This document shows positions 53,125 through 61,067 of a DNA stretch of 64,000 nt, one piece after another (position 1 is the first letter of the stretch; each line of letters opens with the position of its first letter). Source of the stretch: JBGTGG01 sp964398945 (lineage in GTDB: Bacteria > Bacteroidota > Bacteroidia > Cytophagales > Cyclobacteriaceae); contig CAYNOT010000008.1 in NCBI GenBank assembly GCA_964398945.1, positions 147,913 through 211,912 on the forward strand, in the 5' to 3' direction. The translations under genes and the position numbers were made by a program. Below the pieces are notes generated by a model, which ran no database searches, had not been told where the DNA came from, and was given only the letters and a program-made list of their open reading frames with translations.

Positions 53125-53290
53125 CAACGTTGGACAATGGACAGAAGCACAGCGCACAACAAAATGCATAATCAATGGCAGGTTTCAGGGTAAATTTGTA
53201 GTTTAGCTTTTCAAATTACGTTTGGTTTCGTGGGACAGTGAAGCGCTTCGAACTCCCGCCACTGCTTATGCACAAACGTTATGGGCACCT
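53125..53290. repeat. attC-like imperfect inverted repeat
   Basis: The gap between two small AT-rich genes begins CAACGTTGGACAATG and ends GCACAAACGTTATGGGCAC. Inside, TGCATAATCAATGGCAGG (53164-53181) is partly complementary to CCGCCACTGCTTATGCAC (53257-53273). A small palindrome GAAGCGCTTC (53241-53250) sits within. Outer GTT/AAC ends, long imperfect pairing and location between unrelated small genes are like an integron attC site. The flanking sequences do not match the strict GTTRRRY consensus. Confidence 0.35.
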
Positions 53291-53310
53291 TAAGACACGA
53301 CAACTGAGAA

Positions 53311-53715
53311 ATGATTAAGCTTGAAAATAACTGGAGACAAAAGACTCTCGAGAATTTGGAAAAGGATTTCTGGGGTAAGCCGAATTATGACAGTTATTTA
53401 GTAAGACGGGCTCATGAAATAAGAAAGATTCCTTTAAGTGACTTGACCAATGACGACATCGCAATGATGGTTAGGCAAAAATTTAGTCTTGATTACATTA
53501 TTCCATTAGCCATTGACAAATTAAAAATAGACATTTTAGCTCACGGTGAAACGGGTGTAGAAGGAGCAATTATGGATGCTATCCTTAGGGTTCCAAAGGA
53601 CTTTTGGGACTTAAATAAAAACCATTGGACAATGATTAAGGCACTACTTGACGATAACGTGTCTATATGGACATTTAAAAAAAGACAAGACTTCGATAAC
53701 GCTATTTCAAACTGA
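53311..53715 (+). CDS. CdiI_2-type contact-dependent inhibition immunity protein (orphan)
   Basis: 134 residues. KTLENLEKDFWGKPNYDSYLVRRAHEIRKIPLSDLTNDDIAMMVRQ followed by KFSLDYIIPLAIDKL matches, from memory, the CdiI_2 immunity family (LE...WG.P..DS.LV...H.LRK.PL..LT..D......Q...L..LIPLA...L). Such proteins neutralise a toxin delivered by a CDI or type VI/IX effector. No toxin gene is adjacent, so it looks like an orphan immunity cassette. AT-rich relative to neighbours. Confidence 0.6.
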   Translation: MIKLENNWRQKTLENLEKDFWGKPNYDSYLVRRAHEIRKIPLSDLTNDDIAMMVRQKFSLDYIIPLAIDKLKIDILAHGETGVEGAIMDAILRVPKDFWDLNKNHWTMIKALLDDNVSIWTFKKRQDFDNAISN

Positions 53716-53922
53716 CAAGAGATGGCTGTGTAGCAAGAAGATATTTCAAATTCCGAAAATATAGTTTTTCCTACTGGCAAACGATATTTCTATTTTTAAA
53801 GGGACGTTATATGCATTTTCATAACAGGGGTGTTAGGTTTAATTCAAGGAAGTCTAGGAAAGGGGAAATTTTGATTTGAAGAGTTTAAGGGGGATTTATT
53901 AACTTAGATAAAATTTATTTTC

Positions 53923-54105
53923 ATGATAACGAAGACGCAGATATTAAACTTTTTAGCACAATTGCCTGAAAATCTTACGATTGACCAATTGATAGACCAT
54001 TTGATTTTTGTACAGAAAGCAGAAAAGGGCCTGGCCGATAGCGAAAAAGGAAGAGTTAGTTCTAAAGATGAAGCCAAACAAAAACTGAATAGATGGTTAA
54101 AGTAG
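53923..54105 (+). CDS. Putative antitoxin of a ParE/RelE-type pair
   Basis: 60 residues (MITKTQILNFLAQLPENLTIDQLIDHLIFVQKAEKGLADSEKG...). An N-terminal helical region and a polar C-terminus rich in Lys/Ser are seen. Length and the 13-bp overlap with the following ParE/RelE-type toxin gene are standard for an antitoxin. From memory, LPENLTIDQLIDHLIFVQKAEKGL-like sequences occur before ParE genes across Bacteroidota. Confidence 0.75.
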   Translation: MITKTQILNFLAQLPENLTIDQLIDHLIFVQKAEKGLADSEKGRVSSKDEAKQKLNRWLK

Positions 54106-54401
54106 TTTGGACTGATTCAGCTATTAGTGATTTAAATGACATTGGTGAATATATCGCAAAAGATTCTGAACGATACGCACAACTAACGGTTGAGCGGTTG
54201 TTTAGTTCAGTTGATATTCTTGAGAAGAATCCGAGGTTAGGTAAAGTTGTTCAAGAATTTAACAATGAGAAAATCAGGGAAATTATAAGGATAGACTTTC
54301 GAATTGTATATAAAATTACAACTGAATACCGGATTGATATCTTAACTGTTCATAGATGCGAACGATTGCTTGGTAACACATACGATTTCGATGAATTTTA
54401 A
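54093..54401 (+). CDS. ParE/RelE-family toxin
   Basis: 102 residues of the RelE/ParE superfamily: VVWTDSAISDLNDIGEYIAKDSERYA at the N-terminus, NPRLGKVVQEF in the middle, and IIRIDFRIVYKI...IDILTVHRCERLL at the C-terminus. The Arg-rich end and absence of RelE catalytic residues suggest the ParE/HigB-like branch (gyrase or ribosome target not decidable). Translationally coupled to the antitoxin gene by overlap. Convergent with gnd. Confidence 0.85.
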   Translation: MVKVVWTDSAISDLNDIGEYIAKDSERYAQLTVERLFSSVDILEKNPRLGKVVQEFNNEKIREIIRIDFRIVYKITTEYRIDILTVHRCERLLGNTYDFDEF

Positions 54402-54405
54402 ACCT

Positions 54406-55302
54406 TCACTTTTTCTCCACCGCATGGCCACCGAATTCATTTCGTAACGCAGCCACAATTTTCCCTGAGAATGTATCCGTTTCCAACGAACGATAACGCA
54501 TCAGCACAGAAAGCGCAATTACCGGTGTGGCAATTTGTCTTTCCATCGCGGTGTCCAATGTCCATTTGCCTTCACCGGAAGAATGCATCACTCCTTTGAT
54601 CTGATCAAGGTTGGCATCTTTTGATAGCGCGCGTTCCGTTAATTCCATCAGCCACGAGCGCACCACGCTTCCATGGTTCCAAACGCTGGCTATGTTTTCA
54701 AGGTTTAAATTGAATTCGCTTTTTTGCATCACTTCAAATCCTTCAGCTATGGATTGCATCATGCCGTATTCAATTCCGTTGTGGACCATTTTCACAAAAT
54801 GCCCGGAACCGGAAGGCCCGCAATATAGATGGCCATCTTTTACGCTTATATCAGTAAAGAATCTGCTGCAATATTCATAGGATGATTGATCTCCTCCAAC
54901 CATGGTACAGGCACCATTGCGTGCCCCTTCTTGTCCACCGCTGGTGCCACAGTCAAGAAACCCTATTCCTGGTTTTGCCAGTTCTTCACCTCTTCGGATG
55001 GAGTCTTTGAAAAAAGAATTTCCTCCATCGATAATGATATCACCCTTATCAAGAAGCGGTTTTAATGTTTGAATGGTTTGATCGACCAGATCACCGGCAG
55101 GGATCATCAACCAAATCACACGTTTTGGTTGTAGTGATGAACAAAGGGATTCAATAGTTGAAACGGTTTTTATTCCTTGCGTTTCAATTTTATTGACAGA
55201 AGCCTGGTCAATATCATAGGCGATTACTTCATGCCCATTATCTTTTGCATTTAAGGCCAGGTTGAACCCCATTTTGCCCAGTCCGATTAATCCGATTTGC
55301 AT
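54406..55302 (-). CDS. gndA: 6-phosphogluconate dehydrogenase (short, NAD-type)
   Basis: 298 residues. The N-terminal Rossmann motif is GLIGLGKMGFNLA. The substrate loop is GGNSFFKDS, the GTSGGQEGARNGACTMVGG segment matches the family, and the catalytic Lys is in HFVKMVHNGIEYG. This is the ~300-residue YqeC/GndA form, which is often NAD-dependent, not the 470-residue NADP form. It decarboxylates 6-phosphogluconate to ribulose-5-phosphate. The kinase gene upstream on the same strand supplies its substrate. Confidence 0.9.
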   Translation of the reverse strand: MQIGLIGLGKMGFNLALNAKDNGHEVIAYDIDQASVNKIETQGIKTVSTIESLCSSLQPKRVIWLMIPAGDLVDQTIQTLKPLLDKGDIIIDGGNSFFKDSIRRGEELAKPGIGFLDCGTSGGQEGARNGACTMVGGDQSSYEYCSRFFTDISVKDGHLYCGPSGSGHFVKMVHNGIEYGMMQSIAEGFEVMQKSEFNLNLENIASVWNHGSVVRSWLMELTERALSKDANLDQIKGVMHSSGEGKWTLDTAMERQIATPVIALSVLMRYRSLETDTFSGKIVAALRNEFGGHAVEKK

Positions 55303-55325
55303 AGTTGTTTATTTTGTCAGTACAA

Positions 55326-56789
55326 TTAAAGGTTTGCCAGTAGTGAAAGCGAATTCATCTCCGGCTTAAGTTTTTTATAGAGTGATGAAAAAACCGTATA
55401 AAGTTGTTGATATGTTTGGTGCGCTTCAAGGTTTGGATAAAAAATAGTTGAAGGTACCTGATTGCGCTGAATTTTAGGATTGGCTAAATAAGCAGCACCC
55501 AATGCAGAAGCATCTTGTATGTCCAACAAACAAACTTCATTATTGAAAACATCAGCGATTATTTGCAGCCATTCTTTCGACCGAACAATACCACCGCTCA
55601 CATGGATTTTTTTGAATTCGATTTTCTTGGATCGAAGGCTTTCCCCAACATCGTAAAGTGCCAGGCAAACACCTTCCATCAAGGCTTTTACAAAATGCGT
55701 TTGTGAATGATAGTTCCGAACTCCCATAAAAAGTCCGCTCGCATCAGCATCCCAAATGGGTGCGCGCTCGCCCATCAAATAGGGGAGAAAGAGCAACCCT
55801 TCCGAACCTGCTTTTATAGTGGATGTTTTTTCAAGAAGTTTTTCAAATACTGATTCGTCTTGCTGTAAAATTTCATGAATGAACCATTTCAAAATGCTGC
55901 CGCCATTATTGATCGGGCCACCAATGATAAAAGTATGGTTATCCAAAATATAGCTGAAGGGCATGGATGCAAAATCAGCTACAGGTTGTGCGCTTGCCAC
56001 ACGGATTGCTCCACTAGTTCCAATGGTTAAGGCCGCAGTTCCGGATTCAATGGCGTTGCTTCCCAGGTTTGCCAGGCAACCATCGCTTGCGCCAATTATA
56101 AATTTTGTATTCACGTCAACACCTAAATGCTGAATGATCTTTGAGTCTTTTAGTTGCCGATTGAAATCCGTTGCAACGGGCGTTGATAATTGTTCGGATG
56201 TGATCCCGGCATGCTCCAACGCAAGTGCAGACCAATCTTTTGAATGAATATCAAACATTCCGGTTGCGGAAGCGATTGAGCAATCAATTTCATAAACCCC
56301 AAAAAATTTCCACCAGATAAATTCCTTTATGCCGATAATCTTATGCGCTGTCTTTAATTTTTCAGCTTCGTTTGTTTTGAACCATGCGATCTTACAAAGG
56401 GGGGACATCGGATGAATCGGTGTTCCTGTGGCACAGTAAATTTTTTCGCCCACAGCGGATTCCTGCAGTTCTTTTGCCTGTGAAATAGCGCGCCCGTCTG
56501 CCCATGTGATCAAGGATGTTAACGGGCTTCCTTCGGCATTGATCAATAATACGCTATGCATTGCGCTGCTGATGCCAATGGAAATAGGGGAGCCTAGTGC
56601 TTTTGTAATGTGTTGGATGCAAGCAACGAATGCCTCTGCAATTTTTTCTGGATTCTGTTCGTGATAATGATTTGAAATATGGGTTGGATAACTGACTGAA
56701 AAGGATAACAACACAATTCCATTTTCATCAATGGCGATGCCCTTTGTGCTTCCAGTTCCTATATCAATGCCAATGGTGTATGCGCTCAT
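55326..56789 (-). CDS. gntK: FGGY-family gluconokinase
   Basis: 487 residues. It has the FGGY fold with phosphate-1 loop IGIDIGTGSTKGIAID, the WADGRA segment, LTIGTSGAIRVAS, and the C-terminal KIHVSGGIVRSKEWLQIIADVFN. The 23-bp gap before 6-phosphogluconate dehydrogenase argues for gluconate as substrate. Xylulose is the main alternative for this family. The pair would feed gluconate into the pentose phosphate pathway. The region upstream of the start is occupied by MITE-like copy B. Confidence 0.85.
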   Translation of the reverse strand: MSAYTIGIDIGTGSTKGIAIDENGIVLLSFSVSYPTHISNHYHEQNPEKIAEAFVACIQHITKALGSPISIGISSAMHSVLLINAEGSPLTSLITWADGRAISQAKELQESAVGEKIYCATGTPIHPMSPLCKIAWFKTNEAEKLKTAHKIIGIKEFIWWKFFGVYEIDCSIASATGMFDIHSKDWSALALEHAGITSEQLSTPVATDFNRQLKDSKIIQHLGVDVNTKFIIGASDGCLANLGSNAIESGTAALTIGTSGAIRVASAQPVADFASMPFSYILDNHTFIIGGPINNGGSILKWFIHEILQQDESVFEKLLEKTSTIKAGSEGLLFLPYLMGERAPIWDADASGLFMGVRNYHSQTHFVKALMEGVCLALYDVGESLRSKKIEFKKIHVSGGIVRSKEWLQIIADVFNNEVCLLDIQDASALGAAYLANPKIQRNQVPSTIFYPNLEAHQTYQQLYTVFSSLYKKLKPEMNSLSLLANL

Positions 56790-56816
56790 TTTTTTGTAAT
56801 GGGTGAATATAATAAA

Positions 56817-57040
56817 AAATGATAGTCCGCAAAGATACCCAACCGCCAGAGACGACTATGTCTACTAATGTAAAAGGATTCTTTTTTAAGCCATTAAGCG
56901 TTATGTGCAACTGCGAACGAATTGCAACATGCCAGCTATGCAGCGCACATAAGCTATGTGCTACTTTAAAGCAATAAATCTCAGGCTATAAAAAGATATT
57001 CCTTAAATTTTAGCTTGGGTATGTTTACGGATTATCAGAT
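56817..57040 (-). mobile_element. MITE-like element, copy B (224 bp)
   Basis: The reverse complement of this segment aligns with copy A (27573-27804). Near the left end it shares TATCTTTGCGGACTATCA exactly, and near the right end ATCTGATAATCCGTAAACAT exactly. The middle is similar with changes. Imperfect terminal inverted repeats are the same as in copy A. AATAAA flanks both ends (56811-56816, 57041-57046), a likely 6-bp target duplication. No coding capacity. Its TATCTTTG end (plus-strand CAAAGATA, 56830-56837) points toward gntK, 41 bp away, and could serve as a -7 box. Confidence 0.82.
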
Positions 57041-57044
57041 AATA

Positions 57045-57081
57045 AAAAAATAAAGGGGACACGCTTTCGAATGTCCCCTTT
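57045..57081 (-). terminator. Rho-independent terminator after DoxX gene
   Basis: On the minus strand AAAGGGGACA...TGTCCCCTTT pair over 10 bp (57052-57081), followed by T's (plus-strand A 57044-57050). It ends DoxX transcription before the MITE-like element. Confidence 0.85.
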
Positions 57082-57112
57082 CAGTTTAGGTTAGCGTAAA
57101 GGATAACATTTT

Positions 57113-57562
57113 TTAATGCGCGGCTTCCATTTCTTTCCTGCGTTTTGCATCCAGCGAATATTTGCCAGCACCGAAAATCATAAAAATGAACAAACCCGCC
57201 AAAATAATTATGGAAACTTCAAGCTCCATATGGTTTCCAATGGAAAGAAACCCTTTTGGATAATTGACCATAAACACAGCCCCAATGAGGATAGGAAGTT
57301 GAAGTGCACTGACAATGCGGGTAAAGAGGCCGAAAACAATTAGCGGTCCACCTAAAATGTGTGCAAAAACCACATAATGGGAAATAACCGCTCCGGCAAA
57401 ATAAACATTGGCGCCCTGCGCGGTCATTTTTAATTCATCCATGTGGGTAATGAAGTACAATCCTTTATAGGTAAGGAAAATCCCGAGCGCAATTCTAAAA
57501 ATATCAAGGAAACCGGGGCGGTGTGAGTTGCCCCATTTTTCAACATCGGTGACAAGGCTCAT
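57113..57562 (-). CDS. DoxX-family membrane protein
   Basis: 149 residues with four transmembrane helices. DIFRIALGIFLTYKGLYFI, HYVVFAHILGGPLIVFGLFTRIVSALQLPILIGAVFMVNYPKG and the short C-terminal basic tail are typical of DoxX/DoxD-like proteins. Proposed roles in the family vary (quinol-linked redox, oxidative stress); none can be fixed here. Its own terminator follows. It sits between the AraC gene and the gluconate pair on the minus strand. Confidence 0.85.
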   Translation of the reverse strand: MSLVTDVEKWGNSHRPGFLDIFRIALGIFLTYKGLYFITHMDELKMTAQGANVYFAGAVISHYVVFAHILGGPLIVFGLFTRIVSALQLPILIGAVFMVNYPKGFLSIGNHMELEVSIIILAGLFIFMIFGAGKYSLDAKRRKEMEAAH

Positions 57563-57621
57563 AATTGTAAGATTTGGTTATACAAAGTTTACGAAATTTT
57601 CCGGCCAACGTCAAGTTAAAA

Positions 57622-58479
57622 TCAAATGTATTGCGAAGGTGTTTTTCCGGTTATGCGTTTAAAGACCCGGTTGAAGTTGGATACATTTGAAAAGCCTGTT
57701 TCAAAGCAAATTTCGGTGATCGATTTATCTTTATTATTGATCAACAATTGCGAAGCCTGGCTTACACGAACCTCATTCAGGAAAGTAGTATAGGTTTTCA
57801 TCGTCCGTGTCTTGAAATAGCGACAAAATGCTTCCGTTGACAAATTCGCGATTTGCGCCACTTCGTCAATGTAAATTTTCCGGTGTGCATTGTTAAAAGT
57901 GAACTGTAAAATAGTGTTCATGCGCTTGCCTTCATTGGTGGAATAGGTATTGGTTTTTGAAAGTACACTCAAAAATCGGCAATCATTTTTTCCTTTTTGG
58001 ATAATCTGAAGCGCTTGAAAAAACCGGATGAGCTTTTCGACTCCGGTTGATTGCACAATACTTTCCAATTGTGTTGTTAATAAATCCTTTGTTTTTCCTG
58101 TAATGCGAATACCCTTCTGTGCATCAATAGATAATTTTTTAATTTGCTGCATTTCCGTCAGTTCCCAGAAGGGCTTCCCAAAATAGGTTTCATTAAAATA
58201 AATGGAGACGGACTTCGCCTGATTGGATTTCTTCTTTAAAAAATAGTGTTCATCATTGCGAAAAACATGGGCTTGGTTTCCACCAAGGAAAAAAATGTCA
58301 CCGGGTTGAAACCGGCCAACATAATCACCAATAATCAAGGTGCCTTCACTTTTTTGAATCCACATGATTTGATGCTCATCGTGCTGGTGTAGCCGATCAT
58401 AAAAATGGGGCAGACTGTCCTGTTGCAATCGAAAAGCCTCATTCTTGGTTTGTGGTACTTTAAAAGGTACAACTTTCAT
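57622..58479 (-). CDS. AraC-family transcriptional regulator
   Basis: 285 residues. An N-terminal cupin-like sensing domain (LPHFYDRLHQHDEHQIMWI, GDIFFLGGNQAHVF) and a C-terminal AraC helix-turn-helix pair (about 185-285; IDEVAQIANLSTEAFCRYFKTR and ITEICFETGFSNVSNFNRVFKRITGKTPSQY) are seen. It is divergent from the hydroxyproline genes with a 150-bp intergenic region that holds a palindrome. Most likely activates that operon in response to a pathway compound (inference). Confidence 0.9.
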   Translation of the reverse strand: MKVVPFKVPQTKNEAFRLQQDSLPHFYDRLHQHDEHQIMWIQKSEGTLIIGDYVGRFQPGDIFFLGGNQAHVFRNDEHYFLKKKSNQAKSVSIYFNETYFGKPFWELTEMQQIKKLSIDAQKGIRITGKTKDLLTTQLESIVQSTGVEKLIRFFQALQIIQKGKNDCRFLSVLSKTNTYSTNEGKRMNTILQFTFNNAHRKIYIDEVAQIANLSTEAFCRYFKTRTMKTYTTFLNEVRVSQASQLLINNKDKSITEICFETGFSNVSNFNRVFKRITGKTPSQYI

Positions 58480-58530
58480 TGTTTGGACTAATTTGATTGG
58501 TTTAAAGGTAGTTGATTCATGAAACAGGTC

Positions 58531-58556
58531 AAAATAGTATCAGTACTGACTATTTT
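58531..58556. promoter_or_regulatory. Palindromic candidate operator for the AraC regulator
   Basis: AAAATAGTATCAGTACTGAC continues into TATTTT: AAAATAGT..CAGT and ACTGACTATTTT are inverted copies with a 2-bp insertion. It lies in the AraC/hydroxyproline intergenic region, 28 bp upstream of TACATTTG (58585-58592), a perfect -7 box without a proper -33. That layout suits an activator. Confidence 0.55.
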
Positions 58557-58584
58557 CAGTAAACATTTTTTTGAACCACCTCCT

Positions 58585-58592
58585 TACATTTG
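58585..58592 (+). promoter_or_regulatory. -7 box of the hydroxyproline operon
   Basis: TACATTTG matches TAnnTTTG. No TTTG occurs at the standard ~19 bp spacing upstream (the nearest is 11 bp away), so activator help is likely. The first gene starts 37 bp downstream. Confidence 0.5.
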
Positions 58593-58629
58593 ATAATCAA
58601 TTGACAATTCACCATTAACCATTCTAAAA

Positions 58630-59517
58630 ATGTTTCAAGGCGTTTACCCTGCACTTACCACCAAGTTTACCGCGGATGATAAACTTGATCTCCCTCTATT
58701 TAAGAAAAACCTGGATGCCCAGCTTGCTGCTGGCGTAGAAGGCGTAATCCTTGGCGGAACGTTAGGTGAAGCCTCCGTACTTTCGAATGAGGAAAAATTT
58801 GAGTTGGTACGGTTCACCATAGGCGAGATCGACAACAGAATTCCGGTGGTGATGAACATTGCCGAAGGAAGTACCCGGGAAGCAATCAAATTGGCGCACG
58901 AAGCAGAAAAACTTGGCACAAAAGGTTTGATGATGTTGCCACCGATGCGTTATAAATCCGACCATCGCGAAACGGTCCGGTATTTTTTGGACGTGGCAAA
59001 GGAAAGCTCACTTCCGGTTATGATCTACAATAACCCTGTCGATTATAAAATAGATGTTACGATTTCCATGTTTGAGGAACTGGCTGAACAAAAAAATATT
59101 GTAGCGGTTAAAGAATCAACGCGTGATGTAACGAATGTAACACGCATGATCAATCGTTTTGGCGATCGCTTTAAAATACTCTGCGGTGTTGATACATTGG
59201 CGATGGAAGAACTGGTAATGGGTGCAGATGGTTGGGTAGCCGGATTGGTTTGTGCCTTTCCTGCTGAGACAGTTGCGATTTATAAATTGGTGAAAGCCGG
59301 AAAAATAAAAGAAGCATTGGAAATTTATCGTTGGTTTATGCCGTTGTTGGAATTGGATATCCACCCGAAGTTGGTACAATACATTAAATTGGCAGAACAG
59401 GAAACCGGAATTGGTTCCGAGATTGTTCGTGCTCCAAGATTAATGCTGGAAGGTACAGAGCGGGAACAAATTCTTGGGATTATCCGCACAGGAATCAAAA
59501 CAAGACCAACCTTATAA
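58630..59517 (+). CDS. DapA-family lyase, likely 1-pyrroline-4-hydroxy-2-carboxylate deaminase
   Basis: A 295-residue TIM barrel of the dihydrodipicolinate synthase/NAL family. The Schiff-base Lys161 is in VAVKESTRDV, Tyr133 is in MIYNNP, and GGTLGEAS stands in the GTTGE position. Numbering of Lys and Tyr equals E. coli DapA. The following genes encode an alpha-ketoglutarate-semialdehyde-type dehydrogenase, a proline-racemase-family epimerase and a D-amino-acid oxidoreductase. That context makes hydroxyproline breakdown more likely than lysine synthesis. The exact substrate is inferred from context only. Confidence 0.8.
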   Translation: MFQGVYPALTTKFTADDKLDLPLFKKNLDAQLAAGVEGVILGGTLGEASVLSNEEKFELVRFTIGEIDNRIPVVMNIAEGSTREAIKLAHEAEKLGTKGLMMLPPMRYKSDHRETVRYFLDVAKESSLPVMIYNNPVDYKIDVTISMFEELAEQKNIVAVKESTRDVTNVTRMINRFGDRFKILCGVDTLAMEELVMGADGWVAGLVCAFPAETVAIYKLVKAGKIKEALEIYRWFMPLLELDIHPKLVQYIKLAEQETGIGSEIVRAPRLMLEGTEREQILGIIRTGIKTRPTL

Positions 59518-59528
59518 AGACAGACACC

Positions 59529-60998
59529 ATGTTTCAAGACGCAACCCCGGAACAAATAGACCATGCACTAAAGGAAGCCCATCTTACATTTCAATCCTAT
59601 AAAAATTTTTCAGGAAAGAAGAAGGCAGCATTTCTGCGCGCTATAGCCGATGAAATGGAAGCGCTTGGGGATACGCTCGTGCACACCGCGATGGATGAAT
59701 CACATTTGCCGGAAAGCAGGATTCTCGGAGAGCGTAATAGGACAATGGGGCAACTTCGCATGAATGCAGATTTGGTAGAAGAAGGTTCATGGGTGGATGC
59801 ACGGATCGATACCACAATGCCGGATCGTAAGCCTTTGCCCCGAACGGATCTTCGAAAAATGATGCTGCCGATTGGACCGGTGGTGGTTTTTGGTGCAAGT
59901 AATTTTCCGTTGGCCTATTCAACAGCAGGAGGTGATACGGCTTGTGCATTGGCTGCCGGTTGCCCGGTAATTGTGAAAGCACATCCTGATCATGCGAAGA
60001 CTTCTCAATTGGTTGCGGATTGTATCGCGAAAGCTGCAAAGGACAACGGGATACCTGCCGGTGTTTTTCACCATTTACATGGAGCAAGCCATGAGGTTGG
60101 AACTGCATTGGTGCAACATCCTTTTACAAAAGCAGTAGGTTTTACAGGTTCGTTTGGTGGAGGAAAAGCATTGTTTGATCTGGCAAATAAACGCCCCGAG
60201 CCGATTCCTGTGTTTGCAGAAATGAGCAGCATCAATCCGGTGATACTTTTACCGGAATCGTTAAAAAAAGACTATGCGAAAACTGCAACGACTTTAGCAG
60301 GTTCCATTGCACTCAGTGCGGGCCAATTCTGTACCAACCCGGGATTGATCATTGCGATAGAAGATGATGGGTTGAAAAATTTCATTTCCGCTTTGGCGAA
60401 GGAAATTGAAGCCGTGACACCGGAACACATGCTCAATGATGGAATTGCAAAGAATTATTATAAGAAACTGGAACATACGTTGGCGCAAAAAGGAGTAGCA
60501 ATAGAAGCACAGGTTGATGGAGTGGCACCGCAAGGTAAACCTGTTGTGGCTTCCGTGCCCGCTGGTGATTTTTTAAAGAACCCTGCGTTGGCCGAAGAAG
60601 TGTTTGGGCCTTTTTCATTGATCATAAAGTGTAAAGACATTGATCAATTGCATACGGTTATTTCCAATGTACATGGCCAGTTAACTGCCACCCTTATTGG
60701 CGAAGAAACAGCGTTGACAAAGCATCAAAATATCATTAATGTAATTCGCGAAAAAGCAGGACGGATAGTGATCAACGGTGTTCCTACCGGAGTAGAAGTT
60801 TGTCCAGCGATGCAACATGGAGGGCCATTCCCTTCCTCAACAGATTCGCGGTTTACGGCAGTAGGTCGCGATTCGATAAAACGATTTGTACGACCGGTTT
60901 GTTTCCAGAATTTTCCGGATTCATTGTTGCCGGAAGAATTGAAAGATGGAAATCCACTGGGGATCATGCGCATGGTCAATAATGAACTTACGAAATGA
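59529..60998 (+). CDS. Aldehyde dehydrogenase, likely alpha-ketoglutaric semialdehyde dehydrogenase
   Basis: 489 residues of the NADP-type KGSADH branch. The Rossmann segment is PIGPVVVFGASNFPLAYSTAGGD, the catalytic Glu231 is in VFAEMSSINPV, and the nucleophile Cys268 is in LSAGQFCTNPGL. The FxxGxxxN-like N-terminus of mitochondrial ALDHs is replaced by DATPEQIDHALKEAH, as expected for this branch. It oxidises 2,5-dioxopentanoate to 2-oxoglutarate, the last step of hydroxyproline (and pentose-acid) degradation. 11-bp gap to the deaminase gene. Confidence 0.88.
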   Translation: MFQDATPEQIDHALKEAHLTFQSYKNFSGKKKAAFLRAIADEMEALGDTLVHTAMDESHLPESRILGERNRTMGQLRMNADLVEEGSWVDARIDTTMPDRKPLPRTDLRKMMLPIGPVVVFGASNFPLAYSTAGGDTACALAAGCPVIVKAHPDHAKTSQLVADCIAKAAKDNGIPAGVFHHLHGASHEVGTALVQHPFTKAVGFTGSFGGGKALFDLANKRPEPIPVFAEMSSINPVILLPESLKKDYAKTATTLAGSIALSAGQFCTNPGLIIAIEDDGLKNFISALAKEIEAVTPEHMLNDGIAKNYYKKLEHTLAQKGVAIEAQVDGVAPQGKPVVASVPAGDFLKNPALAEEVFGPFSLIIKCKDIDQLHTVISNVHGQLTATLIGEETALTKHQNIINVIREKAGRIVINGVPTGVEVCPAMQHGGPFPSSTDSRFTAVGRDSIKRFVRPVCFQNFPDSLLPEELKDGNPLGIMRMVNNELTK

Positions 60999-61050
60999 TA
61001 CTGGATACTGGTTTCTAGCATCCAGTATCCAGCATCCAGTATCCAGTATC
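60997..61050. repeat. TGGATACTGG-type repeat, copy 1 (hairpin)
   Basis: Starting inside the dehydrogenase stop codon, GATACTGGATACTGG (60997-61011) is followed by several CCAGTATCCAGCATCCAGT units (61021-61050) that are its complement. So it can fold into a long hairpin between the dehydrogenase and the epimerase genes. Related to copies at 62067 and 62572. Confidence 0.75.
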
Positions 61051-61067
61051 TTTAAAAAACCCATCCC

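Larger units (their letters stand above)
56790..57112. other. Gap containing MITE copy B and a terminator
   Basis: Between DoxX and gntK. It holds the MITE-like element (56817-57040) with its AATAAA flanks and the DoxX terminator (57045-57081). No gene is seen. Confidence 0.8.
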
